Shown: positions 8,129 to 18,234 of the stretch, one piece after another
How the letters are laid out: every line of letters begins with the position of its first letter
How positions within the stretch are numbered: position 1 is the stretch's first letter
Assembly (NCBI RefSeq): GCF_001038485.1
Contig: NZ_LDUE01000069.1
Span: 92,622-156,621 of the forward strand
Reading direction: 5' to 3'
DNA from: Ornithinibacillus californiensis
Lineage (GTDB): Bacteria > Bacillota > Bacilli > Bacillales > Amphibacillaceae
DNA length: 64,000 nucleotides
The notes under the pieces: model-generated
Seen by the model: only the letters and a program-made list of their open reading frames with translations
What the model was told of the DNA's origin: nothing
The model's database searches: none
Position numbers and translations under genes: made by a program

Positions 8129-9229
8129 TTAGCTCTTCTGCATATCCTTCAACTGCTCAAACAACTTCTCAACGGTACCAACACCTACACGATCATATTT
8201 AGCTAGTATGAGCAACTCCATTGGTAATTGGCCAACCCTCTCCATTTGGTCATCATGCATTTGTCTTAATAGATTCGGAATTCCAGTGAACTTTTCTTCA
8301 GTTAGTTGAATGGATGATAATTCTTCTGTTACTACGATGTAATCCGTTTTGAAAAAGAAAAATAGCTCTCCAGGTCGTTCAGATACAATTCTTCTACGAA
8401 TCTTCTCTTCCATGATAAACACCTTAAGCTCTTCAAAAAACTGTGCTTCATTTTTTTCCGAGAACCGTTTTACATGCTTGCAAAGCCCTTCTAAACTATT
8501 TGGTAGTTCACTCATAATTCTTCCATGTTGCTCGGCACCTAGTCGTATCAGAAATGTTTCCGACTTCGAAAAACGTTGCGGTAATAAAAAAGCATCTCGA
8601 AGGAAATACGGGATATCGATTGACTCCCCTTTATAGGAGATAGTTCGAATGGCTGTGTCTCCTGGCATTTCTTCTGTTACCTCTTTCTCAACTGTAACGG
8701 CAGCTTCCTTTTCTGCTTCTTCTTGAGGATTCATAGCTGCAGAAAGTTTTTGCTCTAATGCATCTAATTTGAATACTAATTCTTGAATATCATAAGTTTG
8801 TTGTTTCTGAGGGGATGGATCTTGATACTCTGGAACTACGATTTTATGAGAGCCGTATACCTCGACATACCACTTCACAATCATGTAAACCGCTTCCCAG
8901 CAAAGCAAAGCCTCCGAATAACGAAACTTTCTCGGATCATGTGCTGCTTGATTTCCTTGCATCCGTACATAGTGAAGCGAATCGCGGATTTCATCGGTGA
9001 GATATCCATTTGCTTCTAATAGTTTAACCTGATCCATTAGCATCCCTTTACGTACTGGAGGAAGCTTCTCTATTTCTATTACCTTTTGTAAAATATGTTC
9101 TATAAAGATTCTTGAGTGAGTGAGTACGACTCTTGGGCTAGTGAAAATACTTTGTTCTAGTTGTTTTGCTATATATGCTAGATCCCTAGATATTGGTTCT
9201 AAAAAGCAATAAAAATAGTCTTGTTTCAT
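8129..9229 (-). CDS. DUF4145 (HEPN-like) domain protein
   Basis: A 366-residue cytoplasmic protein. Residues 1-120 look like DUF4145, the helical domain often fused to type I restriction subunits: an early LEQSIFTSPRVVLTHSRIFIE helix and the hallmark RMQGNQAAHDPRKF near 108-121. A Glu/Ala-rich coiled-coil linker follows (about 150-195). The C-terminal half (200-366) is unrecognised and Phe/Glu-rich (ELFFFFKTDYIVV). No nuclease, helicase or methylase gene is adjacent, so a restriction role is not supported here. It is a single gene with its own terminator. RxxxxH-type RNase residues of true HEPN toxins are not evident. Confidence 0.6.
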   Translation of the reverse strand: MKQDYFYCFLEPISRDLAYIAKQLEQSIFTSPRVVLTHSRIFIEHILQKVIEIEKLPPVRKGMLMDQVKLLEANGYLTDEIRDSLHYVRMQGNQAAHDPRKFRYSEALLCWEAVYMIVKWYVEVYGSHKIVVPEYQDPSPQKQQTYDIQELVFKLDALEQKLSAAMNPQEEAEKEAAVTVEKEVTEEMPGDTAIRTISYKGESIDIPYFLRDAFLLPQRFSKSETFLIRLGAEQHGRIMSELPNSLEGLCKHVKRFSEKNEAQFFEELKVFIMEEKIRRRIVSERPGELFFFFKTDYIVVTEELSSIQLTEEKFTGIPNLLRQMHDDQMERVGQLPMELLILAKYDRVGVGTVEKLFEQLKDMQKS

Positions 9230-9452
9230 AAATACTCCTCCAAAAACTATATAAATCTCCCTACATATCCTATCATATTTTCTGGACTTCTAGAGCTAAC
9301 CTCTCCTTTAAAAACAGTGGATTTATTAGGAATTCATGTCAAAAATCTATTAATTTGTATAAATATTCCAATCCAAAAAAATCACACTCGCCTAGAAGAG
9401 TACATAGAATGGTCCCGAGTTCTCAATTTGCGATACAAGGAGATATGAAAAT

Positions 9453-10880
9453 ATGGAGCTTACTATGGCACATTGGTTATATTTACTTGGGACGTTATGT
9501 ATTATACTAACCATGATATTCAGACAGAATGTGATAGTCCCAGCATTAGTAATGATATTCTTCGTAGCTTGGTCCTTCACAGGTTCATTCTTGGATGGAA
9601 TCTTTGCTATTTTTAATGCAAACTTAATTGCAGCGACAGAGCTGTTTAATATTTTTTTAATTATTGCAATCATGACGGCTCTCCTACGCTCTATCCAGTC
9701 TATTGGTGCGGATGAGCAAATGGTTAAACCATTCCAGAAAGTTATGCGAACTGGCACATTATCCTTTTGGGTATTAGTCGTCGTGACGTATTTCTTATCG
9801 CTATTTTTCTGGCCAGCACCGGCAGTACCGTTAATTGGTGCACTACTAATTCCTGTTGCAATTAAAGCTGGATTACCACCAATTGGGGCAGCAATAGCTA
9901 TTTCCCTTGCTGGTCATGGGATGGCACTATCATCCGACTTTATTTTAAAAGTAGCACCTGAATTAACTGCTTCGAGTAGTAGTCAGTTGGAAGCAAGTGC
10001 AATTGGTGAGCAAACGTTAATATTATCCATTATTGCTGGAGCTGTTTCCCTGTCGCTTGCATATTTTTCCATTCGTAAATCCATAAAAAAGCCAGCAAAA
10101 GAAAACCTAACGCAATGGGAAAAAAGTGGAGATGATGATTTAAACATTACGACAGACGATACCAAGGTTAAAAAAGGAAAATATAGTCCCGTATTTGCAG
10201 TACTCGTTCCTTCTATCTTTCTAGTTATTGTCCTATATGTTGTCGTTGCTACTTTTTCCAATGTTATTCCTGCGATCGAGGATGGAGCTGGTTCAGCACT
10301 TGTTGGTGGTACAGCTATCCTCTTGATTATCGTCATGTCATTATTCCACGACTATAAATCAATGCTACAAGAGGTTAGCGATCACATTGTGAATGGATTT
10401 GTGTTTGCATTTAAAGTAATGGGGCTTGTTATCCCTGTTGCAGCCTTCTTCTTTATCGGAAGTGGCGAACTTGCTGGCCAAATCTTCGGTACAAATCCTG
10501 ATACTACGCCTTCCTTCCTATTAGATTTAGTTCAAGAAGGGCAAGGCTACATTCCCGATAACGCCTTCTTTACTGCATTAGGCGTTTTACTTCTAGGAAT
10601 GGTTTCTGGTCTGGATGGCTCAGGATTTTCAGCGCTTCCTTTAATTGGTTCCTTATCCGAAGCCTTGGCAGCATCAACTGGAGTGGATCCAACTACACTT
10701 GCCTCCATTGGGCAAATTGGTGCTATATGGGTAGGAGGCGGTACACTTGTCGCTTGGTCACCCATTATCGCGATTGCAGGGTTTGCTAAAATATCGGTCA
10801 TTGACCTAGTCCGGAAAAGCTTCATCCCAGTTGTAATTGGCTTACTCGTTGCAATGGTGTTTGCTTTATTATTATTCTAG
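9453..10880 (+). CDS. Multi-pass permease, ion-transporter type
   Basis: A 475-residue inner membrane protein with about 11-12 helices in two halves. The first half ends before a charged cytoplasmic loop at 210-245 (KKPAKENLTQWEKSGDDDLN). The repeated glycine-rich re-entrant-like segments FFWPAPAVPLIGALLIP and GMVSGLDGSGFSALPLIGSL suggest a member of the ion-transporter superfamily (dicarboxylate, gluconate or NhaC-like carriers). I cannot name the substrate. The ATG at 9453 follows AAGGAGATATG. It is a single gene ending at a terminator shared with the convergent LxxG-repeat gene, and the absence of metabolic neighbours gives no hint of its substrate. Confidence 0.75.
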   Translation: MELTMAHWLYLLGTLCIILTMIFRQNVIVPALVMIFFVAWSFTGSFLDGIFAIFNANLIAATELFNIFLIIAIMTALLRSIQSIGADEQMVKPFQKVMRTGTLSFWVLVVVTYFLSLFFWPAPAVPLIGALLIPVAIKAGLPPIGAAIAISLAGHGMALSSDFILKVAPELTASSSSQLEASAIGEQTLILSIIAGAVSLSLAYFSIRKSIKKPAKENLTQWEKSGDDDLNITTDDTKVKKGKYSPVFAVLVPSIFLVIVLYVVVATFSNVIPAIEDGAGSALVGGTAILLIIVMSLFHDYKSMLQEVSDHIVNGFVFAFKVMGLVIPVAAFFFIGSGELAGQIFGTNPDTTPSFLLDLVQEGQGYIPDNAFFTALGVLLLGMVSGLDGSGFSALPLIGSLSEALAASTGVDPTTLASIGQIGAIWVGGGTLVAWSPIIAIAGFAKISVIDLVRKSFIPVVIGLLVAMVFALLLF

Positions 10881-10898
10881 CAACCAATCCTAAAACAA

Positions 10899-10943
10899 AA
10901 AGGTGCTATTACCGTTGATTGTACGCAACGTAATAGACACCTT
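10899..10943. terminator. Bidirectional terminator
   Basis: AAAGGTG-TATTAC-GTTG pairs with CAAC-GTAATA-CACCTTT around an 8-base loop. It lies between the convergent permease and LxxG-repeat genes. Confidence 0.8.
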
Positions 10944-10948
10944 TATCA

Positions 10949-12775
10949 TTATTTAAACAAATCCAAGAATAAATCCCAAAAACCTTTCTCTTCCTCGACC
11001 GGTTCTTCACTTACTTCAATTGCCTCGTACTCTATGCTTTCCGTTTTAAATACAAACTGTACAGAATTCACTTTTTCGTTTTTATTGGAAACAAAGGATA
11101 CAGGTTCAAAATCAGATTTATCATAATCAGACATCATATCATCGATTTCTTGATTCATTTGTTCTGGTAAATCACTAGTCGAATCGCTTAATTCCGTTGT
11201 ACCATCATGCAGTTCACCAACGCCATTCTCAAGCTCTTCAGTACCACCGGACAACTCTACCATTCCATTATGAATCCCACCGTACGCTTCCGATAGTTGA
11301 CTAACGCCAGTCGTATATTCTATTAATCCGGCATGGAATGTTTGATAATTAGTAGATAGCAAGGATATCCCCTCTTGCAGCTGCACAAGGCCATCCATAC
11401 CGCTCCCATCTAAAGAAGAAGAAAGCTCACTTGCCATCGTATCGACATTATTAGCCATATCTCGAAGTGACTGATTTACACTCGTTAAAGTAGATTCAAC
11501 TGCATCAAATCCAGGCTTAACTTCCGCGTAAGTTCCTTTTACTGTTTGAGCAGCAGTATAGGTATCTACTAATATCTTTACTACTTCTGGGTCTGCTCCA
11601 CTAGCATATAGTGCTTGGATTTCCGCTTCCGTAATTTCATTTGCGGGAATTGTACTAATTGCATTGTCTAATGCAACATAAGCATCTCCATAATTCGTTT
11701 TTAGCAAATCTAGACCATCTGCTGTTTCTCGGAGACCAGCGGCTAATTGTCCTAGTCCCTCTATTAGTTCGGAAAGTCCTGTTAAGTCCATTTCACCTGA
11801 TGAGCTAAGTGAACTATTCAAGGTTTCTAGCGCATCTTCTATTTCTTTGGATCCATTTACTAGTCCAGTAGAAGAATTAGCCAGCTCTGATACACCATCT
11901 TTATATTGTACAGACCCATCTACTAATCCACCTACGCCTTGATTTAACTCGGAAACGCCGCTATTTAACTCCCCAACACCATCATTTATCTCTGCAATCG
12001 CATCGGATAAAGACTGGATATCACCGGTCATTTCATCTACATTAATACCATCAATCGACATGGAGGATGGAATACCAGTAAAATTAATGCCATCTAGTTC
12101 AAAGCCAGAAACATCTGCTTTAAGAACAAAAGACTCTTCCTTTTCTGGCATGACAGTAAACGTAACTTGCTTATCCTTACCAGCATTAGCAACCATCCCG
12201 TCAACTGCCTCAATATTACGGAATACTTCGTTGTTTAACGCAAGAGATATCTGCAACAAATAATTTTCCATAAAGACCGGATTCACCGCTTCAGCTGCAG
12301 ATACTTCGATTCGAATCTCGACATGCCCGTCTTTTCCAGCTAACTCATCAGAAGCTATTTCTTTTCCGTCTAAGAAATAGGTGACAGCAATATCCCATGG
12401 AAGAGCTGCTTCATTAATATTTCCTTGATAATAAAACTTTCCTTCTGAAGCTGCGAGTGTAACCGTATCACCTTGTTGCTCAATCTCTACTTGGTTAGTT
12501 AAGTTTCGTAAACTTGTATAACTACCGTAATCAGTAATAATTCCTTCTTTTTCTATATCTAATGTGTTTACCACATATATTTCTTGGCTATTTCCCGAAG
12601 CATCTAACGTTGCATAGACTACCTCATCCTTAGCAGCTATCTCCCCAGTACCAACAATCTTCTCTTCCTTATCCTCACTGTCATTCGTTGCATTTGCAGT
12701 GACAAGAAATGACGGCAGTATAAGGATTGCAGCTGCTAAAACTAGTAGTGTTTTTTTCATTCTCCTCATCATCAT
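10949..12775 (-). CDS. Exported LxxG-heptad repeat protein (YhgE/Pip-related)
   Basis: A 608-residue exported protein with a signal helix (LLVLAAAILILPSFLVTANA). A beta-rich N-terminal region comes first. Residues about 250-560 are dominated by heptads of the x-x-x-L-x-x-G kind (VGELNSGVSELNQGVGGLVDG and repeats near the end), as in YhgE/Pip proteins. The tail is a hydrophobic WDLFLDLF. Such proteins are found with RND/MMPL exporters and probably form a rod-like extracytoplasmic partner (inference). Its ATG overlaps the TGA of the upstream RND gene by four bases, so the two are translationally coupled. Both are probably controlled by the divergent TetR regulator. Three ATGs in a row precede; the second or third has the best spacing from AAGGAG. 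Confidence 0.82.
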   Translation of the reverse strand: MMMRRMKKTLLVLAAAILILPSFLVTANATNDSEDKEEKIVGTGEIAAKDEVVYATLDASGNSQEIYVVNTLDIEKEGIITDYGSYTSLRNLTNQVEIEQQGDTVTLAASEGKFYYQGNINEAALPWDIAVTYFLDGKEIASDELAGKDGHVEIRIEVSAAEAVNPVFMENYLLQISLALNNEVFRNIEAVDGMVANAGKDKQVTFTVMPEKEESFVLKADVSGFELDGINFTGIPSSMSIDGINVDEMTGDIQSLSDAIAEINDGVGELNSGVSELNQGVGGLVDGSVQYKDGVSELANSSTGLVNGSKEIEDALETLNSSLSSSGEMDLTGLSELIEGLGQLAAGLRETADGLDLLKTNYGDAYVALDNAISTIPANEITEAEIQALYASGADPEVVKILVDTYTAAQTVKGTYAEVKPGFDAVESTLTSVNQSLRDMANNVDTMASELSSSLDGSGMDGLVQLQEGISLLSTNYQTFHAGLIEYTTGVSQLSEAYGGIHNGMVELSGGTEELENGVGELHDGTTELSDSTSDLPEQMNQEIDDMMSDYDKSDFEPVSFVSNKNEKVNSVQFVFKTESIEYEAIEVSEEPVEEEKGFWDLFLDLFK

Positions 12776-14829
12776 TTCTCCTTATAATAATTTGCTTTCC
12801 AAGTTGTTTTGTCGATCACCTTATCAAACACTAACAGCATTGCTGGTAGGAAAAATACTACCATAATAAATGCCAATAATGCTCCGCGTCCTAGTAGTAA
12901 CCCAATGGAAGACACAATTGGATTAGTCGACGTAATCCATAAGATAAAACCAACACTTGAAAGAATAGAAGCTGAAATTGCAATTGAGAATATTTTCTCA
13001 TCAATCGTTTTCTTAATTGCTTTCAATGCGGTCATTTCCTTACGATTCTCTTTGTATGCTTCCGTAAGTAGAATTCCATAATCCACTGTTGCCGCAAGCT
13101 GGACCGTACTTACAATTAAATACCCTACAAATACTAGTGATGAATTCGTAAAGTAAGGAACAGCTAAATTAATCCAAACCGCAGACTGAATGGTTAGCAA
13201 TAGAACAATTGGGTAGGAAATCGATTTAAACGTAACAAGTAGTACAAAAGCTATTGTTAAGACAGTAAGTAAATTAACGAACGTATTATCCTTCTGAACA
13301 ACATTTTTCATATCATACAATGTTACTGCTTCACCGAGTGAATACGCCTCTTCTCCATAATACCCTTGGGCAATCTCTTGCACTTCTTCTATGAAGCCAA
13401 ATGCCGCGTCACCTTCTGCATCTGTTCTAGTCTGAAGGATAATTCGGCTGTAATGCTCCGAATAAAACTGTTCGGTTATAGACTCATCGACGTACTCTGG
13501 TGGAATTGCTGAACCGACAGTATTCACATAGGATAGAACACTTTTCACTGGCTTCATATCCTCTAATTCACGGACAAGTTCTTCTTCCTTCGCGATATCA
13601 CCTTTTGGTACAAGTAATACCATCTGCGTGCTTTTACCAAATACTTCTTCTATCTTTACGATATCGCTACCAGCACGAGTATTTTCAGGTTGTTCCCCTA
13701 TTCCATAAATAAAATTCGTTTGACCTTGCGCTAAAAACGCTGGAACAATTAGAATTAGAACAATTAATAGGCTAGGAATTTTTACCTTCACAACACGCTT
13801 TCCAAGGTTTTTGATACTTGGAAGAATTGGCTTATGCTGTGTTTTATCAATCCATTTGTAAAACATTAGAGTTAGTGCTGGCAAGAATACCATAACACTA
13901 ATAAAACTTAATACGATTCCTTTTACTAGATTCAGTCCTAAGTCAGAACCAATCTCAAATTCCATAAATGTCAGTGCGATAAATCCAAAAAATGTAGTGG
14001 ATGCACTCGCAATAATGGCTGGAAATGAACGCTTCATGGCCATTCTCATTGCTTCTGTTGGATCGGATACTTTTTGTCTGTAATCCGAGAAACTATGCAA
14101 CAGGAATATCGCATAATCCAGTGAAACCGCAAGCTGTAATATTGGAGCTACTGATTGCGTGACAAAGGAAACTTCCCCAATAAAAATATTCGTCCCTAGA
14201 TTGATTAGTACTGACACACCAATTGCTGTCAAAAAGAATACTGGTTCAATCCAAGAATTTGTTGATAATATTAAAATTAGCACGATGATTGGCACTAATA
14301 ATGCTGCTGCGTACATCGTCTCTGTGACTGCCATTTTTTGTTGGGTTGCTGTATTTAATGCTTCTCCTGACATGGCACCTTCTTCACCAATGAGATCATA
14401 AATAGCGTCGGTTGCTGCTACTTCTTTACCAGAGGCTACACTGAAGGTAAATAGTGCATTATTATTTTTATAGTAAGTTTCAACTGTTTCCTCATCAGCC
14501 ATCTCAATTGGCGTTTTTATATCAAAAGCGTCATCTAACCAAGTAACGTCAGACACACCATCTATCTGCGAAAGTTCTTCTTTTATGGCAAGTGCTTCTT
14601 GTATTGTAACATCGTTGAGCATGACCCGAGTGTTAGGAACAGCACCATCAAATTCCTGTTCCATCAGTTCCATCGCTTTCGTCGACTGGGCATCTTCTGG
14701 TAAGTAGTCGACCATATTGTAATTCACTGAAACTGCAAACTGAGCCACTATACTAATTAATGTAATAAGCATAAACGTAATTACAATGGGCTTTTTCTGT
14801 TTTATAATCCGTGCTGCAATATCTATCAC
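12772..14829 (-). CDS. RND/MMPL-family exporter
   Basis: A 685-residue transporter with the RND-like duplicated plan of MMPL proteins: helix 1 (residues 15-35), an extracytoplasmic domain (36-190) containing MVDYLPEDAQSTKAMELM, a block of five helices, a second large external domain (about 380-520) and a final five-helix block with the duplicated motif QLAATVDYGILLTEAY, matching QLAVSLDYAIFLLHSF in the first half. The Asp in these VDYGI/LDYAI segments is the usual proton-relay site. Likely cargo is lipid, peptide or drug. It is the first gene of a two-gene operon with the LxxG-repeat protein and sits back to back with a TetR regulator, the usual arrangement of an inducible efflux system. Confidence 0.88.
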   Translation of the reverse strand: MIDIAARIIKQKKPIVITFMLITLISIVAQFAVSVNYNMVDYLPEDAQSTKAMELMEQEFDGAVPNTRVMLNDVTIQEALAIKEELSQIDGVSDVTWLDDAFDIKTPIEMADEETVETYYKNNNALFTFSVASGKEVAATDAIYDLIGEEGAMSGEALNTATQQKMAVTETMYAAALLVPIIVLILILSTNSWIEPVFFLTAIGVSVLINLGTNIFIGEVSFVTQSVAPILQLAVSLDYAIFLLHSFSDYRQKVSDPTEAMRMAMKRSFPAIIASASTTFFGFIALTFMEFEIGSDLGLNLVKGIVLSFISVMVFLPALTLMFYKWIDKTQHKPILPSIKNLGKRVVKVKIPSLLIVLILIVPAFLAQGQTNFIYGIGEQPENTRAGSDIVKIEEVFGKSTQMVLLVPKGDIAKEEELVRELEDMKPVKSVLSYVNTVGSAIPPEYVDESITEQFYSEHYSRIILQTRTDAEGDAAFGFIEEVQEIAQGYYGEEAYSLGEAVTLYDMKNVVQKDNTFVNLLTVLTIAFVLLVTFKSISYPIVLLLTIQSAVWINLAVPYFTNSSLVFVGYLIVSTVQLAATVDYGILLTEAYKENRKEMTALKAIKKTIDEKIFSIAISASILSSVGFILWITSTNPIVSSIGLLLGRGALLAFIMVVFFLPAMLLVFDKVIDKTTWKANYYKEK

Positions 14830-14883
14830 GATTCACCCTTTCTTGCGTATACAAAAAATCCACTATATCATTATATAAAACAC

Positions 14884-14953
14884 AGTGTTGTTTACTCAAC
14901 AGTCAGTTTTATAAAATAAGTATGTTTCCCAACAGTTCATAAATGAGTGTTGG
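14884..14953. promoter_or_regulatory. Two dyads between the exporter operon and tetR
   Basis: AGTGTTG-tttact-CAACAGT (14884-14903) and CCAACA...TGTTGG (14929-14953) share a CAACA/TGTTG core inside the 152-base divergent region. They are good candidates for the TetR-family regulator's operators; the second lies about 28 bases before its start codon. Confidence 0.6.
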
Positions 14954-14981
14954 ATAACTTCAAAATTCAGGAGGAAATTTC

Positions 14982-15557
14982 ATGACTTCCGAAAAATTAG
15001 ATAGACGAAAAAGATATACGCGAATGGTCCTTAAAAAAAGTTTTATGCAACTACTAAAAGAAAAAGCTCTTTCTTCTATTACTGTTAAAGAGATATGTGA
15101 AATTGCCGATGTCAACCGCTCAACGTTCTATGCACATTATACCGACCAATATGCCCTACTCAAGCAAATTGAGGACGAGTTGATAGAGGATATGAAAAGC
15201 TATTTGAGCACCGCAAACCTTCAGAAAGAAGATGAAGCTGTTCATATGGCACAAAAGTTACTGGAGTACTTTTCAACTAAGCAAGATGAATGTCAAACGC
15301 TCTTGAATGAAACCGGTGATTCCTCTTTTGAACGAAAGGTAATGGTCGTTGCGCAAAACATCATCATGAAAAATTGGATGGATGTTTATGACTTTGATAA
15401 CGATATCTCTAATTACTTAAGTACCTTTATTGTTAGTGGTAGTGTGCAAGTCATTAAAATGTGGATGGCAAATGGAATGACCCAACCTCCTAAAGAAATG
15501 GCTATTTTAATAAATGATTTGGTTAATAAAGGACTTTATCATGTTAGAAAAGGATAG
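14982..15557 (+). CDS. TetR-family regulator
   Basis: A 191-residue TetR-type repressor. The N-terminal helix-turn-helix is clear at about 14-60 (KKSFMQLLKEKALSSITVKEI, then AGVNRSTFY-like DVNRSTFYAHYTD); the C-terminal ligand domain is of the TetR_C type with STFIVSGSVQVIKMWMANG. AGGAGG lies upstream of the ATG. It is divergent from the RND/LxxG operon, with two CAACA-core dyads between them, so it most likely represses that operon and itself until an inducer or substrate binds. The inducer is unknown. Confidence 0.88.
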   Translation: MTSEKLDRRKRYTRMVLKKSFMQLLKEKALSSITVKEICEIADVNRSTFYAHYTDQYALLKQIEDELIEDMKSYLSTANLQKEDEAVHMAQKLLEYFSTKQDECQTLLNETGDSSFERKVMVVAQNIIMKNWMDVYDFDNDISNYLSTFIVSGSVQVIKMWMANGMTQPPKEMAILINDLVNKGLYHVRKG

Positions 15558-15747
15558 TTAAACTTCTTCTTTAAAAGAAATCCTTTTTCTCAGAGCTAGG
15601 TTTATTATCTTTCCGTTTACTAGAAAAATAATAGTTTTGATTAATAGTAGAACACCCTATCAATTTTGTTCTTTTTTCATATATTGATATAAGAATGAAC
15701 AAAAGCTGCCATAGAATAAGTAGCCTAATTGGAGGGATGGGACAAAA

Positions 15748-16989
15748 TTGATCATTATTGGAACTATTATTTTCCTTGTTGTTGTACTATATTTATCTGC
15801 CTTCTATTCAGGAGCTGAAACGGTATATTCAAGTGTAAATAAAATTAGATTACGATATTATGTGAATAAAAATAAAAAAGGAAGTAAAAAAGCCTTATAT
15901 ATTGCAGAGAACTTCGAAGATACGATAACGACCATTCTAGTAGGAAATAATATAACGAATGTTGCAGCTACCAGTGTTGCAGCAACCCTAGCTACACAAC
16001 TGTTTGGAACTGGGATTGGACTGGCTCTTAGTACAGTTGTCATGACAATAATTATTCTAGTATTTGCTGAAATCTTACCGAAAACTGCCGCAAAAGAAAA
16101 TGCCGATAAACTATCCCTAAAGTATGCTGGGATACTATATTTAAATATGAAAGTATTACAGCCTATTAATTTTCTAAGTAGAAAGTTAAGTGAACTGTAT
16201 ACGAACACTTTCGGGACAAAGGAGGATCTTCCATCTATCACAGAGGAAGAAATAAAACTCCTTGTAGACATCAGCAAAGATGAGAACGTTATTAATAAGG
16301 AGGAACGAGATTTAATCCATCGATCACTTGAATTAAAGAGGATGACAGTTGGAGAAGTGTTAATACCGGTCCCTAATATTATCGCTGTAGAAGTCAATCA
16401 ATCGAATGAAGAAATTAAAAACGTTTTTCTACATGAGCGATTTGCAAGAGTTCTAGTTTATAAAGAAAATATCGATACGATTATTGGGTATTTAAAAGAG
16501 CGCGAATTTTTATCTAACCTAATCGAGAACAAAGAGACTAATGCGATGAAACTATTACGACATCCTCTATTTGTAGAAAAGCATATGAGTATCTCTTCCA
16601 TACTACCAAAATTCCAAAAGAAAAAGACACAAATGGCAGTAGTTGTGGATGATTCCGGTAGGACACTAGGGATCATTACACTAGAAGATATTCTAGAAAT
16701 ATTAGTAGGGGAAATCTGGGACGAACATGACGCAAGTGCCAATATGGTGAATTATTTAGGGGAATCCTTATATGTCATCGATTCACGCTACCAGCTAAAT
16801 GAGTTTGCACAAATGTTTCAAGTTCCAAATCCAGAAACGAATGCCAAAAATATCGGTGGCTGGATCTATGAGCGATTTAATAGAGTTCCTGAAGAAAGTT
16901 TTGATTTTCAATATAAAAATTTACAGATTACTATCCTTGAAGTAGACAATTACCGAGTTCGAAAAGTTAAAATCGAGGTTCTTTCATAG
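15748..16989 (+). CDS. CNNM/CBS-domain membrane protein (CorC/HlyC family)
   Basis: A 413-residue protein with the usual order: DUF21/CNNM membrane domain (1-180; SGAETVYSSVNKIRLR and GNNITNVAATSVAATLATQLFG), two CBS motifs (about 200-320, with GRTLGIITLEDILEILVGEI) and a CorC/HlyC C-terminal domain (330-413). Family members such as MpfA/YhdP are linked to Mg2+ efflux or membrane-ion homeostasis, and the hemolysin label is historical. The start is TTG at 15748 behind GGAGGG about 12 bases away; no better start exists in frame. It is a single gene; neither flank suggests a partner. Confidence 0.88.
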   Translation: MIIIGTIIFLVVVLYLSAFYSGAETVYSSVNKIRLRYYVNKNKKGSKKALYIAENFEDTITTILVGNNITNVAATSVAATLATQLFGTGIGLALSTVVMTIIILVFAEILPKTAAKENADKLSLKYAGILYLNMKVLQPINFLSRKLSELYTNTFGTKEDLPSITEEEIKLLVDISKDENVINKEERDLIHRSLELKRMTVGEVLIPVPNIIAVEVNQSNEEIKNVFLHERFARVLVYKENIDTIIGYLKEREFLSNLIENKETNAMKLLRHPLFVEKHMSISSILPKFQKKKTQMAVVVDDSGRTLGIITLEDILEILVGEIWDEHDASANMVNYLGESLYVIDSRYQLNEFAQMFQVPNPETNAKNIGGWIYERFNRVPEESFDFQYKNLQITILEVDNYRVRKVKIEVLS

Positions 16990-17145
16990 GAGTAAGATGG
17001 CTAATGGAAAGGAACTGCATTAATATCATCTCAACCAAAATGAGCAGACTTATATCTTCAAATTGATATTTAGGGAATTTATATATAGGTTAAAGTATAA
17101 TTAAATTTGCAACTAGAAAATAAGTAGATAAGGTGTCTGGTAACA

Positions 17146-18039
17146 GTGGAAATTAAACATTTACAATATTTTATGGAAGTTACGCGCACAGAAAATTTTA
17201 CTAGTGCTGCTGAAAATCTTTATATTACACAGCCCGCTCTTAGCAGGATTATTAAATTCTTAGAGAATGAACTTGGAACGACGCTTTTTATTCGTACGAG
17301 AAAGAAGCTGTTACTGACAGAAGCCGGACATGTCCTAAAAAAACATGCCTTAAAGATTGAACAGCAACTACAAGAACTTGGTGAGGAATTAGATAAGGTA
17401 GTTATGCTTAAGAAACATGTCCGTATCGGGCTCCCTACAATCGTTAATTCTACCTTTTTCTCGCAGCTTATTGCTTCCTTTCACCAAGAATATCCAGATG
17501 TGACATTTCAATTAGATGAAGATGGATCAAAAGCAATTGAAGATAAGGTAAGCCATGATTTACTGGATTTTGGGGTTGTAGTACTGAGAGAAAATAATGA
17601 GGATATCGACTACTTCAAGTTTGTAAAAGAGAAGTTAAAATTAGTAGTTCCATCATCGCATCATCTCGCTGGCAGGCAAGAAGTTTTACTGAATGAGCTT
17701 AAAGAAGAGCCATTTATTATGTTTAGCCGAGAGTTTGAGCTTCGAAATATCGTCATTAACGCATGTAAAGAAGTGGGATTTCAACCAATCATTATTTCGG
17801 AAACATCACAATTGGATTTTATAGAAGAAATGGTTGCTTCAAATCTAGGAATCGCTTTGCTGCCAGAGAGTACTTGTTTGGAATTAACAGGTGATATTCA
17901 CACACTAACTATAACCAATCCGGAGATTGAGTGGAATTTAGCTATGATCTGGAAAAGGGATGAAAACATATCACTGGTCGCGAAAGAATTTATTCGATTT
18001 GCAAAACTGAAATTAAATGATCAAAATCCATTAGATTAA
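17146..18039 (+). CDS. LysR-family transcriptional regulator
   Basis: A 297-residue LysR regulator: winged helix-turn-helix at 1-60 (LQYFMEVTRTENFTSAAENL, then QPALSRIIKFLENELGTTLF) and a periplasmic-binding-like effector domain from about 88. The best resemblance I recall is the CysL/YwfK and GltC group. The start is GTG at 17146. Many LysR regulators face their target, but here there is no divergent gene nearby (the CNNM gene upstream is co-oriented), so the target is unknown. A strong terminator follows. Confidence 0.88.
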   Translation: MEIKHLQYFMEVTRTENFTSAAENLYITQPALSRIIKFLENELGTTLFIRTRKKLLLTEAGHVLKKHALKIEQQLQELGEELDKVVMLKKHVRIGLPTIVNSTFFSQLIASFHQEYPDVTFQLDEDGSKAIEDKVSHDLLDFGVVVLRENNEDIDYFKFVKEKLKLVVPSSHHLAGRQEVLLNELKEEPFIMFSREFELRNIVINACKEVGFQPIIISETSQLDFIEEMVASNLGIALLPESTCLELTGDIHTLTITNPEIEWNLAMIWKRDENISLVAKEFIRFAKLKLNDQNPLD

Positions 18040-18042
18040 ATG

Positions 18043-18074
18043 AAAGCTTTCTCAAATACGAGGAAGCTTTTTAT
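18043..18074 (+). terminator. Terminator of the LysR gene
   Basis: AAGCTTTCTC / GAGGAAGCTT stem and TTTTATTTT tail. Confidence 0.85.
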
Positions 18075-18234
18075 TTTGGAATTGAAATAGCGCTTCCATA
18101 CATATTTGTAATGGACGTTATCTAGAATTGGCATTTTAGTTTCTGTTTTTGCCATATTATAATGGGCTTTATGATAAAAAATTCCAATGCAAATGAGATT
18201 CTGTTTCAGGTGCATTGTTTATAAGGTGATATAA

